The notes under the pieces were generated by a model that saw only the letters and a program-made list of their open reading frames with translations, was not told the origin of the DNA and did no database searches. Source: Shewanella putrefaciens (GTDB lineage Bacteria > Pseudomonadota > Gammaproteobacteria > Enterobacterales > Shewanellaceae). Taken from it: a DNA stretch of 64,000 nucleotides. Of this stretch, positions 10,123 to 18,765 are shown piece after piece (positions within the stretch are counted from its first letter, which is position 1; every line of letters starts with the position of its first letter). Position numbers and translations under genes: made by a program. The DNA lies in NCBI RefSeq assembly GCF_016406305.1, contig NZ_CP066369.1, positions 3,428,501 to 3,492,500 on the forward strand, in the 5' to 3' direction.

Positions 10123-10150
10123 ATTATATGGATTTGTAGTTTTATTACAA
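10123..10150 (-). promoter_or_regulatory. Strong sigma-70 promoter with UP-like element
   Basis: Minus strand: -35 TTGTAA (10150-10145), 16-base spacer, perfect -10 TATAAT (10128-10123). The ~30 bases upstream are almost pure A+T, like an UP element. The predicted start is near 10116, leading into the 32-codon ORF. Confidence 0.75.
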
Positions 10151-10243
10151 CCTTTATTTGTATTTTTTTTAATTAACGCTTTTTAATGTAATTAAATTAC
10201 ACAATCATAGTGGAGTTAATGGCGATCTGCTTCACATAAAAAC

Positions 10244-10294
10244 AGAAATAATCCTGTAAACATCTAATAAGTAAGATATTACAGAATTATTTCT
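10244..10294 (-). terminator. Long hairpin after the M17 aminopeptidase gene
   Basis: Arms AGAAATAATCCTGTAA (10244-10259) and its near-complement (10279-10294), 15 of 16 positions paired, around a 19-base loop. It begins 18 bases past the aminopeptidase stop and is followed on the minus strand by TTTTTAT, so it may act as a weak terminator or mRNA 3'-end stabiliser. Confidence 0.6.
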
Positions 10295-10312
10295 ATTTGT
10301 TACCACAAATCG

Positions 10313-11851
10313 TTAGCGATTGATCAGATATTGATACAAGCCCACCAGCGGACTGGCCGTAGGTTTGCCATACAGCGGATCACCTTCAGTCGCACTGCCG
10401 GCGATATCTAAGTGGGTATAAGCTAAGGGAATGGGGGCATTAAGCCCATGGTCAAATAGCCCTGACGCCTTCAGTAAAAACGCCGCAGGATATTGATGTC
10501 CACGGGCAGTCACCGATGACGGCGCATTATTTGAGGATAATATTTCAGCAGCGCCAGACACATCGCGGATCTTAGCAAAATCTTCACGGCGCAGGCTCGA
10601 CACTTCAAAGGGCTCGCCCCACTGAGTCGACTGCTGTTGTAAAGTGACAGCGCATTGCTGTGCGCTCGCTACCGAGTTTTCCACCGCCGCAGGATAACCG
10701 CCATAGCAGCGCACCACATGCCCAGTCAGTGTTGCCACCGAAAATAGTTCTGGCTTCACCGCCGACACGGCTTTGATGCGTAAATGACTCAGTAAATCCG
10801 CTAACACTAAACGCCCTTCGGCATCCGTATTACCAATCCGCACTCGCACCCCCGCATGGCTAGTGATGATTTCATCGGTGACGAAGGCTTCGCTACCAAT
10901 GCTGTTACGCACTAACCCCAACTCGGCAATCACGCGAATTCCCTTAGGTTTGAGCATGGACAGAGTTTTAAATAGCCCCGCCACGGCAGAAGCGCCGCCT
11001 TTATCGCGGCTCATGCCCGCCATAGCACCGCCGACTTTCAGATCGGCGCCGCCGGTGTCGTAAATCACGCCCTTACCTGCAAACAGGAAAGTGCGAGTCA
11101 CCTCACCCTCTGGCAAATACTCTAATTTCACGACTCGGGGCTGATGACGACTGACGGCAAAAGACGAACGCGCCACGGCGCTGAGCAGCGGATAATCTCG
11201 CTCTAAAATATCTCTGTCTTCCACCACGGCGGTTTTGATCACGCTGCCCTTAAAGGATTGCAGACAATAATCGGTAAAGGCTTTAGCCGACATGCGCTCG
11301 GGCTCAGTACCACATAAATCCCGCGCTAGTACTCGTCCTGCTTCTAAGGCATTGAGCAAATTACTGTTATGGGTTGATGAAGAGAATAACCCTATGGCCT
11401 CAAATGCAGGTGTTAAGCCGGTCGCCTCACGCAGCTCTAAGGTTTGCCACAGTTCTTGACCGCAGGCTAAGGCCGCAACTTCAGCGGCAAAACCAAAACG
11501 CGCGTCCTTCGATGGCACTACATATAACAGTGGGCGTTTTGCGCCCGCCTCTTTGGCAATGGCAATCGCCGCCCTTGCGGCATCGGCATAGACTCGCACG
11601 TCCACATACTCGTCGTTCACTTGGGTGACAGGCGCGATAATCAAGCGACCTCCCGCCAGCCCAGGGGCAAACAGTAATGTCGGGCTCTTACCGACACGCT
11701 TATCCACGTGGGCACCGTGCTTAGCTAATAACCCTATCTCATCAAAATCGATGGCATCCAGATCGGGCGTCACCACCACAACCGCATCCCAACCTTCACC
11801 ATCAAAAATGGCATTTTCTGCTTTTACATCAACGAAATTAACTTGAAACAT
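10313..11851 (-). CDS. M17-family leucyl aminopeptidase (PepA-like)
   Basis: A 512-residue cytosolic di-zinc aminopeptidase of family M17. All metal and catalytic positions are visible: GKGVIYDTGG (lysine and aspartate ligands), LKVGGAMAGMSRDKGG, and the hallmark NTDAEGRLVLADLL with its Asp, Glu and Arg. The N-terminal ~170 residues are divergent from E. coli PepA, and the usual FDSGG reads YDTGG, so it is a PepA paralogue rather than PepA itself. ATG at 11851 has AAGGA six bases upstream. It is divergent from the dipeptidase gene pepD, which suggests a peptide-catabolic locus. Confidence 0.9.
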   Translation of the reverse strand: MFQVNFVDVKAENAIFDGEGWDAVVVVTPDLDAIDFDEIGLLAKHGAHVDKRVGKSPTLLFAPGLAGGRLIIAPVTQVNDEYVDVRVYADAARAAIAIAKEAGAKRPLLYVVPSKDARFGFAAEVAALACGQELWQTLELREATGLTPAFEAIGLFSSSTHNSNLLNALEAGRVLARDLCGTEPERMSAKAFTDYCLQSFKGSVIKTAVVEDRDILERDYPLLSAVARSSFAVSRHQPRVVKLEYLPEGEVTRTFLFAGKGVIYDTGGADLKVGGAMAGMSRDKGGASAVAGLFKTLSMLKPKGIRVIAELGLVRNSIGSEAFVTDEIITSHAGVRVRIGNTDAEGRLVLADLLSHLRIKAVSAVKPELFSVATLTGHVVRCYGGYPAAVENSVASAQQCAVTLQQQSTQWGEPFEVSSLRREDFAKIRDVSGAAEILSSNNAPSSVTARGHQYPAAFLLKASGLFDHGLNAPIPLAYTHLDIAGSATEGDPLYGKPTASPLVGLYQYLINR

Positions 11852-12070
11852 GACCCATCCTTTTTCATTATTGTGTCTGCATTATTCCCGCTCTATCGCC
11901 TAATTACCAATCTAAAAGTGCTATCGGCACCCTCTTAAAAAATCGAACTGGAAACTTTGGCTGCCAGCGTAGCAAAAGCCTGTGACGCTGTGATTATTTG
12001 GCTGCACAGAATGTGCTAGAATGGCCGCAAATTTGCCCTATACCCACAAGACCTTATGAGGGACACATCC

Positions 12071-13531
12071 GTGACAGCGTTAAGTCAGTTATACCCACAG
12101 CCATTATGGCAATGGTTTGAACAAATTTGTGCTATTCCCCACCCTTCCAAACACGAGCAAGCCTTAAGCCAGCACATCCAAGCATGGGCCAAAGATAAGC
12201 AACTCGCCGTAGTCGAAGATGCCGTTGGCAACTTAATCATCCGTAAACCTGCTACGCCGGGTATGGAAGATCGTAAAACTGTGGTGATCCAAGCTCACAT
12301 CGATATGGTGCCACAGAAGAATGCCGATAAAGTCCATGATTTTACGAAAGATCCTATCGAAGCCTATGTAGATGGCGATTGGGTTAAAGCCAAAGGTACA
12401 ACCTTAGGTTCTGATAACGGTATCGGTATGGCATCGGCGCTGGCCATTTTAGGCTCTGATGATATCAAGCACGGCCCATTAGAAGTGCTGCTGACCATAG
12501 ATGAAGAAGCGGGCATGACGGGCGCCTTCGGTTTACAGGCGGGCATGCTCGATGCTGAGATCCTGATCAACACAGATTCAGAGCAAGAAGGTGAAATCTA
12601 CATGGGCTGCGCCGGCGGCGTCGATGCCCAAATCACCCTGCCTATGGTGTGGCAGGCCTCTGAGCAAAGTTACTCGGCCTTTAGTCTGCATTTGTCGGGC
12701 TTAAAGGGTGGCCACTCTGGGGTGAACATTCACTTAGGTCGTGGCAACGCCAATAAACTATTGGCGCGTTTCCTGTTTGAAAATGCCGATGAGTTAGCGT
12801 TAGAGCTGACCCAATTTACCGGCGGTTCACTGCGTAATGCGATTCCACGGGAAGCCAATATCAGCTTTATGTTGCCCGCCGAAAATGTCGATGCGCTTAA
12901 TGAAAAAGTCAGCGCCTTCGAAGCCTTAGTACGCACAGAACTTGCTATTGCCGATCCCGATATGCGTTTAGTGTTGACTGAAATCCCAACGCCAAAACGG
13001 GTGATGAGTGAGAACAGCCAAAATACCCTGATCGATTTGCTACATGTGTGCCCGAACGGCGTGATCCGCATGAGCGATGAAGTCGAAGGGGTGACTGAAA
13101 CCTCACTCAACGTAGGCGTTATCAGCACAGACGATGAACAAGTCACAATCCTATGCCTTATCCGTTCACTAATTGATTCTGGTCGCAGCCAAGTCGAAGG
13201 CATGTTAACTGCGTTAACTAACTTAGCCGGAGCCGAAATTGATTTAAGCGGCGCTTATCCAGGCTGGAAACCCGATAACAGCTCGCCCGTAATGGCGATA
13301 GTGCGTGAAACCTATCAAGACATTTACCACAAAGAGCCAGTGATCATGGTGATCCATGCGGGTCTCGAGTGTGGTCTATTCAAGAAACCCTATCCAGAGA
13401 TGGATATGGTCTCGATTGGCCCCACCATTCGCTATCCCCACGGTCCAGACGAGATGGTGAACATCACCACAGTCGGCCAATACTGGACCTTATTATTAGC
13501 CGTACTCGAGCGCATTCCAGTTAAAGCCTAA
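12071..13531 (+). CDS. pepD: Aminoacyl-histidine dipeptidase (M20 peptidase D)
   Basis: PepD is a cytosolic zinc dipeptidase that cleaves carnosine-type and many unblocked dipeptides. The product closely follows E. coli PepD: QPLWQWFEQICAIPHPS near the start, VVIQAHIDMVPQK (first metal His and Asp), GSDNGIGMASALA, TIDEEAGMTGAFGL (catalytic Glu pair), and YMGCAGG. The GTG at 12071 was preferred over the ATG at 12056 because GAGGGA lies seven bases ahead of it; this gives 486 residues against 485 in E. coli. A terminator follows at 13562-13594. Confidence 0.95.
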   Translation: MTALSQLYPQPLWQWFEQICAIPHPSKHEQALSQHIQAWAKDKQLAVVEDAVGNLIIRKPATPGMEDRKTVVIQAHIDMVPQKNADKVHDFTKDPIEAYVDGDWVKAKGTTLGSDNGIGMASALAILGSDDIKHGPLEVLLTIDEEAGMTGAFGLQAGMLDAEILINTDSEQEGEIYMGCAGGVDAQITLPMVWQASEQSYSAFSLHLSGLKGGHSGVNIHLGRGNANKLLARFLFENADELALELTQFTGGSLRNAIPREANISFMLPAENVDALNEKVSAFEALVRTELAIADPDMRLVLTEIPTPKRVMSENSQNTLIDLLHVCPNGVIRMSDEVEGVTETSLNVGVISTDDEQVTILCLIRSLIDSGRSQVEGMLTALTNLAGAEIDLSGAYPGWKPDNSSPVMAIVRETYQDIYHKEPVIMVIHAGLECGLFKKPYPEMDMVSIGPTIRYPHGPDEMVNITTVGQYWTLLLAVLERIPVKA

Positions 13532-13561
13532 GGATTAGCCTTAAGCGATTCGCACCAATCG

Positions 13562-13594
13562 AAGGCCATATCTGCAAAATTCAGATATGGCCTT
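13562..13594 (+). terminator. pepD terminator
   Basis: Perfect 13-base arms AAGGCCATATCTG/CAGATATGGCCTT around a short A/T loop, followed by AGTTTT. Confidence 0.85.
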
Positions 13595-13605
13595 AGTTTT
13601 ATCGC

Positions 13606-13681
13606 CGCTAAATCTTTGTCGCTTAATCTTGATTCTCACAACACAATCTTCGTCACTCAATCTTTACCACTTAATCTTCAC
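13606..13681. repeat. Degenerate 14-bp tandem repeat between pepD and dinB
   Basis: Five copies of a unit close to CRCTYAATCTTYRC at 13606-13619, 13620-13633, 13640-13653, 13654-13667 and 13668-13681, with a 6-base insertion after the second. The core AATCTT is invariant. It lies between the pepD terminator and the 3' end of dinB; no function is apparent. Confidence 0.7.
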
Positions 13682-13710
13682 CAACATCCCCCCTAAAGTA
13701 TCTATACGCC

Positions 13711-14787
13711 CTAGAAGGCTAAATCGAGTTGAGTCTGGGCAGTTAGGCTCTCGGAGGCGGTGAGGATAGAATCGGCGAGCCCCACTGAAATACCTAATAG
13801 GCGAATGCCGCGCCCCTCTTGCCTTGCCATCGCCTGCGCCAGTAGCTCGTAGAACATGACAATCGAGACTTCATCGCTGCGGTGCTCTATGGTGGTTTGC
13901 TTGAAATCGTTAAACTTGAGTTTAACGACTTGCTTATGAATTTTGCGCTCCTTAGCGCTGCGACTTAAACGTAGGGCTAATTCTTGGATCAATCCCGGCA
14001 TCACCTGTTGGCACTGCTCTAGAGTATAAATGTCCTTCGCCAGCGTGGTTTCAACCCCGACGGATTTGCGCTCTTGGCCGATGGAAATACCCCGTTCATC
14101 GATTCCTTGGGAACGTTCAATCAAGACTCCGCCAAATTTACCGAATCGGGCAAGTAACTCTTGTTTCGAATAGCGCTGCACATCGCCACAGGTGTTAAGC
14201 CCGAGTGAAGCAAGCTTTTCGGCGGTGACTTTGCCGACACCGGGAATTTTACGTAGCGATAGGGTTTTAACAAACTCGGGAAGCGTCTCTGGGGTAATCA
14301 CATATTGGCCGTTTGGTTTATTCAGATCCGAGGCGACCTTAGCTAAAAACTTCACCGGGGCTATGCCCGCCGAAGCGGTTAACCCTGTTTCGGCTAAGAT
14401 ATCGCGGCGAATGGCCTTAGCAATCAAAGTCGCAGAGCCCTTATATTGTTGGCACTCACTCACATCTAAATAGGCTTCATCTAAGGAAAGCGGTTCAATC
14501 AATGGGGTATAGCGGGAGAAAATTTCACGAATTTGCAGCGACACTTCTTTGTAAACCTGCATCCGCCCAGGTACCAAAATAAGATCGGGACACAACTTAA
14601 GGGCATAGGCGGTCGCCATCGCCGAACGTACACCAAATTTACGCGCCTCGTAGCTGCAAGTGCTGATCACTCCACGGCGATCGCTGCTACCGCCCACGGC
14701 TAACGGCTTGCCACGGTACTCGGGAAAGTCGCGCATTTCCACTGCGGCAAAATAGCAGTCCATATCGATGTGAATAATTTTTCGCAC
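13711..14787 (-). CDS. dinB: DNA polymerase IV (translesion synthesis)
   Basis: DinB is the Y-family error-prone polymerase that bypasses lesions during the SOS response. The product matches E. coli DinB along its length: [19 protein letters not shown] (catalytic Asp), [30 protein letters not shown] (catalytic Asp-Glu), then the helix-hairpin-helix [19 protein letters not shown] and the little-finger domain. The GTG at 14787 has GGAGG eight bases upstream and gives 358 residues; an open upstream extension has no such site and runs into the LexA box. A LexA operator lies at 14811-14830. Confidence 0.96.
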   Translation of the reverse strand: MRKIIHIDMDCYFAAVEMRDFPEYRGKPLAVGGSSDRRGVISTCSYEARKFGVRSAMATAYALKLCPDLILVPGRMQVYKEVSLQIREIFSRYTPLIEPLSLDEAYLDVSECQQYKGSATLIAKAIRRDILAETGLTASAGIAPVKFLAKVASDLNKPNGQYVITPETLPEFVKTLSLRKIPGVGKVTAEKLASLGLNTCGDVQRYSKQELLARFGKFGGVLIERSQGIDERGISIGQERKSVGVETTLAKDIYTLEQCQQVMPGLIQELALRLSRSAKERKIHKQVVKLKFNDFKQTTIEHRSDEVSIVMFYELLAQAMARQEGRGIRLLGISVGLADSILTASESLTAQTQLDLAF

Positions 14788-14810
14788 GTTGAATTCCTCC
14801 AACGCCAAAA

Positions 14811-14830
14811 TACTGTATATAAAAACAGTA
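14811..14830 (-). promoter_or_regulatory. LexA (SOS) box of dinB
   Basis: TACTGT-ATATAAAA-ACAGTA: the palindromic CTG-N10-CAG LexA operator with matching TA flanks, 24 bases upstream of the dinB start. Confidence 0.9.
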
Positions 14831-14873
14831 ATCAAGTGCCGCTAGCCGATTTACATGGAATAAGGCGAAAAGT

Positions 14874-14895
14874 AAAAGGAGCCTAGGCTCCTTTT
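14874..14895 (-). terminator. Terminator of the chemoreceptor gene
   Basis: A perfect 22-base palindrome with arms AAAAGGAGCCT/AGGCTCCTTTT, T-rich on both exits. It is downstream of the chemoreceptor ending at 14975 and just upstream of the dinB promoter. Confidence 0.8.
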
Positions 14896-14974
14896 ATGGG
14901 GGAATAATTCGTTAATGCATGGGCTAAGTTAGCAAGCCGTCAGCATATTAGTGAACACGCTGCCTCACTCAGGT

Positions 14975-16978
14975 TTAGATCTTGAATTGGCCGATATTGC
15001 GGCTGAGTTCACGGGTCATATGCTCAAAACCCTGCAGGCTTTGGGACAAATCCTGGCTCGATAACAAAGACTGATCCGATAGCCCACGCACATTCTCGAC
15101 ATTTTGCGCCACTTCCTCGGCCACCACAGCTTGCTGACCGATAGCAACGGTAATTTCTACCGTCTGCTGCTGGATAGACATGATCGCCGTGGCAATGTCA
15201 TTCAGCGCCGCTTCAACCTGAGTCGTTAACACTTGACCCGCTTTCGCCTGCTCGACGCCCGACTCCATCACTTGCTCCGCTTGCAGGGCACTCTGTTGCA
15301 GCGTTTGGATAATTCCTTGAATATTGGCGGTAGAATCTTGGGTACGGGATGCCAAAGTACGTACTTCATCGGCCACTACGGCAAAGCCACGGCCCTGCTC
15401 CCCCGCCCGCGCCGCTTCAATCGCCGCATTCAATGCGAGTAGATTGGTTTGCTCGGCAATATTACGGATAACACTCAGGACTTCACCGATTTGCTCTGAG
15501 CTGCTGCGTAGGTGTTTAATCACTTTCGCCGCTTCAATCACCTGCTGGGATAGCGCCTTCATGCCTTCGGTCGCGCGGGAAACGATTTGCGTACCATCGC
15601 TGGCCTGAGTTTGCGCCTTCTCGGCAAAATCATTCGCCCGCTGGGCACTCACGGCCATTTCTTGGCTGGTTTGCGCCATTTGAGTTGCGGCGGTGGCAAC
15701 CGAATCTATCTGTTGCTTCTGCGATGAGACCGACGATACGGCTAAGTCACAGATCTGCCGCGCATCGACAACACCCGTGCCCACCTCTTGGGTTAAACTT
15801 CGAGTATCCAACAGCATATGCTGCACTTTCTCGGCGAAGCGATTAAAAGCATCACCCAACTTACCTAACTCATCTTCCCGCTGCATAAGAATACGTTGGG
15901 ATAAATCGCTATCACCTTCGGCAATGTCTTCCATCGCATCGAGCAACTTAGACAACTGACGTCTAAAGGGCAGTAACATCAACCAAACCGTCATCCCCAC
16001 TAAGATCATAATGCCGATGGCGACAAAACAGGCATTCCAAAATGCCGCCGTAACGGGTGCTTCAATCACTTCGTGGGGCAACATAAAGGCTAAGTGCCAT
16101 TTTTGTTTTGGATAATCGCCGCCGACAGACACAAATACCACCCGCTGGGAAATGCCATTGAAGGTGACTTCAGCAAACCCCTCAGGCTCACGCTGCATCT
16201 GCTGTCTTAGGGCGGTAAAACCTGCAGTGTCCTTAAATTGACTATCAATTTGATTGGCTAAGGACCCCGGAGGAAAACGCTCGGAGAAACCAGGGAAATA
16301 CACCAACTTGCCTTCATCCGTCATCAAGAAAGCTTGACCGAAATTACGGTATTTGATTGGTGCCAAAAGGTTTTTGCCTATGGTGTCGATCAAAATATCC
16401 ATACCACCAATGCCGATAAGCTCGCCATTGGCCCCATAGACAGGGGTTTTAACCGTCGCAGAAATAGAACCGTCGTTGGCATCGACTGCGGGATCGCCAA
16501 CAAACAGACCGCGCTGGTCAATCGCCTCCTGCCACCAAGGGCGTTTATTGGTGTAATAGTTAGGATCGCCATCGAAACGGCCATTTAAATCAAAATATTC
16601 AAAGGTATTGGCCGAGCCAAAGAACACTGACTTCACATCGCTATCACGCTCAGAGAACGACTTAAAATAACGAATAATATCTTGGTACTGCGCATCAGTG
16701 GCGAGGTTACTGCCGCGGGCATGGTACTGACTAAACCAATTAACTAACCCGGGCTCGGCAAACACTGAATGGATCACTTGCCCCTTGGCAATAAAGTAAC
16801 CACTGATTTCGTTGGCTTTTAAGGCTACCAGCGCCGAAATATCCGCATCCACTTGCTTACGGGTATTGTTACTTTCTTTATTAACAAGCAAAGCAGCAAC
16901 TAAAGTGAGGAGTACAGCAAGTGCACCAACGATAGTCACCACCAACTGTAAACTGAGAGAGCGTTTTATATATTCCAT
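14975..16978 (-). CDS. Methyl-accepting chemotaxis protein with dCache sensor
   Basis: A 667-residue transmembrane chemoreceptor: TM1 about residues 9-30, a large periplasmic dCache_1 domain (35-300), TM2 about 308-335, HAMP (336-390), and a cytoplasmic signalling domain with the hairpin tip [37 protein letters not shown] split here by spaces only for reading: [20 protein letters not shown] then [17 protein letters not shown]. The sensor contains [12 protein letters not shown] and a later GGMDI, resembling the Y-R-W-Y-D amino-acid motif of dCache receptors, but with Trp where the second Tyr normally is, so an amino acid or amine ligand is only a guess. There is no C-terminal CheR-binding pentapeptide. 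Confidence 0.92.
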   Translation of the reverse strand: MEYIKRSLSLQLVVTIVGALAVLLTLVAALLVNKESNNTRKQVDADISALVALKANEISGYFIAKGQVIHSVFAEPGLVNWFSQYHARGSNLATDAQYQDIIRYFKSFSERDSDVKSVFFGSANTFEYFDLNGRFDGDPNYYTNKRPWWQEAIDQRGLFVGDPAVDANDGSISATVKTPVYGANGELIGIGGMDILIDTIGKNLLAPIKYRNFGQAFLMTDEGKLVYFPGFSERFPPGSLANQIDSQFKDTAGFTALRQQMQREPEGFAEVTFNGISQRVVFVSVGGDYPKQKWHLAFMLPHEVIEAPVTAAFWNACFVAIGIMILVGMTVWLMLLPFRRQLSKLLDAMEDIAEGDSDLSQRILMQREDELGKLGDAFNRFAEKVQHMLLDTRSLTQEVGTGVVDARQICDLAVSSVSSQKQQIDSVATAATQMAQTSQEMAVSAQRANDFAEKAQTQASDGTQIVSRATEGMKALSQQVIEAAKVIKHLRSSSEQIGEVLSVIRNIAEQTNLLALNAAIEAARAGEQGRGFAVVADEVRTLASRTQDSTANIQGIIQTLQQSALQAEQVMESGVEQAKAGQVLTTQVEAALNDIATAIMSIQQQTVEITVAIGQQAVVAEEVAQNVENVRGLSDQSLLSSQDLSQSLQGFEHMTRELSRNIGQFKI

Positions 16979-17139
16979 TAATCTTCCCGTCTGGCTGAGC
17001 TATAACTGACAAAAGGCGTACAAAAACAGTTTCACACGGTAACAATTTTTACCGACTAACAACAGATGAAATGCTCAGAAAATACGTAAACAAGTATTTG
17101 TAAAGACACAGGAATAGTCGTTTAACACTATTTGCTAAA

Positions 17140-17155
17140 TTTGATATAGATCACA
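17140..17155. promoter_or_regulatory. Candidate FNR (EtrA)/CRP site
   Basis: TTTGATATAGATCACA contains TTGAT-N4-ATCAC, nine of ten bases of the FNR consensus TTGAT-N4-ATCAA, and also a CRP-like TCACA half-site. It lies about 165 bases upstream of the chemoreceptor start. The target and regulator are not certain. Confidence 0.45.
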
Positions 17156-17282
17156 GAGGATGAGTTGGTGAAAGACCTATTTGGCAGTCAATTAGGCTAT
17201 ATACTCTAATTATGCGGGAGCCGTACTCGTCCAAACCTGCTCAAGGCAAGCTTTGTCTCTTAAGTGGACTTGATAACATTAA

Positions 17283-17305
17283 GCCAGTTAAATGACTTAA
17301 CTGGC
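17283..17305 (-). terminator. Terminator of the bacterioferritin operon
   Basis: Perfect 9-bp stem GCCAGTTAA/TTAACTGGC with a 5-base loop, 24 bases past the second bacterioferritin stop. The U-tract is weak. Confidence 0.65.
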
Positions 17306-17328
17306 CTTAATTTGAGGTGCAACTTTAA

Positions 17329-17796
17329 CTACATTTTCGTTTGCAGATAATTTTGCAAACCAATTCGGTCAATTAGTCCGAGTTGTTTTTCGAGCCAATA
17401 CATATGGTCAGACTCAGTATCGTCGAGTAATACTTCGAGAATTTCACGGGTCTGGTAATCTTGCTTCTGCTCACACAGGGCAATGACTTTACGCAAATCA
17501 TCGGCAACCTTATATTCGTAGGCGAGATCGTTACGCAGCATCTGTTCCACATTTGAGCCGATATTTAATGCCTCACGGGCCGCCACATTAGGCACGCCTT
17601 CGAGGAATAAAATACGTTGTACCAGTTTTGCCGCATGACCTTTCTCATCATCCGATTCATGGGCGATCCGCTCATAGAGTTCGTTTAGCCCCCAATCTTC
17701 GTACATATGGGCATGGACAAAATACTGATCCATCGCCGAGAGTTCTCCCGTTAGGAGTCGATTTAATGCATCGATAACGTCTTTATCGCCTTTCAT
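17329..17796 (-). CDS. bfr: Bacterioferritin, ferroxidase-competent subunit without heme Met
   Basis: A 155-residue ferritin-like iron storage subunit. Ferroxidase ligands seen in E. coli Bfr are all present: Glu18, Glu51, His54, Glu94, Glu128 and His131 (the last two shifted by one through an insertion, in DTESDH). The heme-axial Met52 is replaced by Lys. It therefore should oxidise iron but not bind the inter-subunit heme. The gene lies nine bases after the second bacterioferritin gene, whose subunit has the opposite pattern, so the two probably form mixed 24-mers. GGAG-type binding site (AGGAGCG) precedes the ATG. Confidence 0.93.
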   Translation of the reverse strand: MKGDKDVIDALNRLLTGELSAMDQYFVHAHMYEDWGLNELYERIAHESDDEKGHAAKLVQRILFLEGVPNVAAREALNIGSNVEQMLRNDLAYEYKVADDLRKVIALCEQKQDYQTREILEVLLDDTESDHMYWLEKQLGLIDRIGLQNYLQTKM

Positions 17797-17805
17797 ATTT
17801 CGCTC

Positions 17806-18279
17806 CTATGACTCACTCATTTGTGACTGCAGATAATTTTGAATACCGGTTAAGCTAATTAGCTCCTGCTGTGATTCGAGCCAATCTAAGTGCTCTTCTT
17901 CATCTTCAAGAATATCTTCTAGCAGATCGCGACTGACATAATCCTGCTCGGCTTCACACAGGCTAATCGCATCGCGCAGCAGTGTTAGCTGCTCTTGCAC
18001 CATGGCTAGATCGCAGTCGAGCATTTCTTGGCTATGTTCACCAATGCGTAACTTTTCAAGTTGCTGCAGATTCGGCAGTCCTTCCAAAAACAGCACCCGC
18101 TCGATAAGCTTATCGGCGTGTTTCATATCTTGAATGGATTTTTTGTATTCGACGTGATTGAGCTTTTCTAGGCCCCAATGTTTAAACATTCGAGCATGGA
18201 GAAAATATTGATTGATGGCCGTCAACTCACAGGTAAGCACCCGATTCAGTTGCCCAACCACTTTTGGATGACCTTTCAT
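17806..18279 (-). CDS. bfr: Bacterioferritin, heme-binding subunit with degraded ferroxidase centre
   Basis: A 157-residue bacterioferritin that aligns with E. coli Bfr without gaps through residue 130. Met52, the heme axial ligand, is present (SIQDMKHAD). Two of six di-iron ligands are lost: Glu51 is Asp and Glu94 is Val (DLAMVQE); Glu18, His54, Glu127 and His130 remain. This subunit should therefore carry heme and depend on its partner for iron oxidation. It is the first gene of the two-gene operon. A candidate Fur site lies about 110 bases upstream. Confidence 0.93.
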   Translation of the reverse strand: MKGHPKVVGQLNRVLTCELTAINQYFLHARMFKHWGLEKLNHVEYKKSIQDMKHADKLIERVLFLEGLPNLQQLEKLRIGEHSQEMLDCDLAMVQEQLTLLRDAISLCEAEQDYVSRDLLEDILEDEEEHLDWLESQQELISLTGIQNYLQSQMSES

Positions 18280-18388
18280 AAGTTACGATCCTTGTTAAAG
18301 GGAAAAAGATTGATCTAAATCAAGCTTCTAGCCTAGTACAATTTATCGACTAACTCAAATTTTCTTTATTTTTCACAAACTTAAAGAT

Positions 18389-18407
18389 AAAAAACATTCT
18401 CATTTTC
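18389..18407 (-). promoter_or_regulatory. Candidate Fur box upstream of the bacterioferritin operon
   Basis: Minus-strand GAAAAT-GAGAAT-G-TTTTTT agrees with the 19-bp Fur consensus at about 13 positions, with two clear GATAAT-like hexamers. It lies 110 bases upstream of the first bacterioferritin gene. The region is A+T-rich, which weakens the call. Confidence 0.4.
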
Positions 18408-18488
18408 ACTTAGATTAGCACGCTATCTACCTCATATCCCAAGGATAAATTTAAGTGAATCGTCTAGGCTGGTAAGTTTCAGGCAAAA

Positions 18489-18514
18489 AATAGCCTCCTA
18501 GGTAGGAGGCTATT
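18489..18514 (-). terminator. Terminator of the nqr-apbE-nqrM operon
   Basis: Perfect 12-bp stem AATAGCCTCCTA/TAGGAGGCTATT with a GG loop, then TTTTT on the minus strand. It starts 16 bases past the nqrM stop. Confidence 0.9.
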
Positions 18515-18529
18515 GTCGATTAAGAGGGG

Positions 18530-18754
18530 TTAAATAATTCGGTCTTTGGTTAGCTTCTCACGGCGCGCTTCTTCAGCAGCCATGCGACGCTTACGCTTGT
18601 CGCAGGGATCATCACAATCGCAGGCTTTTTCAATCCCTAGTACACCCAAACCGCCACAGCTTCCTTCAACGGCTTTGCGCTTAATGAGATAACCTATCGA
18701 CATCAGCAAAAAGAACAATAACAAAATCACAAATGCCGCGATAAAAGTGCTCAT
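18530..18754 (-). CDS. nqrM: NqrM, maturation factor of Na+-NQR
   Basis: A 74-residue protein of the NqrM (DUF539) family, required to insert the iron centre between NqrD and NqrE of the Na+-pumping NADH:quinone reductase. It has one N-terminal membrane helix (about residues 4-23) and the family's four cysteines at 33, 45, 47 and 51 in GSCGG and ACDCDDPCDKR. It is the last gene of the operon, 11 bases after apbE, and is followed by a terminator. Confidence 0.93.
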   Translation of the reverse strand: MSTFIAAFVILLLFFLLMSIGYLIKRKAVEGSCGGLGVLGIEKACDCDDPCDKRKRRMAAEEARREKLTKDRII

Positions 18755-18765
18755 GTTTACTCCAA

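Noticed and set aside
9971-10186. 71-codon plus-strand frame opposite the small-transcript leader
   Set aside because: No ribosome binding site, and the promoter, terminator and better ORF are all on the other strand.
17212-17295. 27-codon plus-strand ORF ending inside the bacterioferritin terminator
   Set aside because: No ribosome binding site and no properly spaced promoter; the hairpin is explained by the minus-strand operon.
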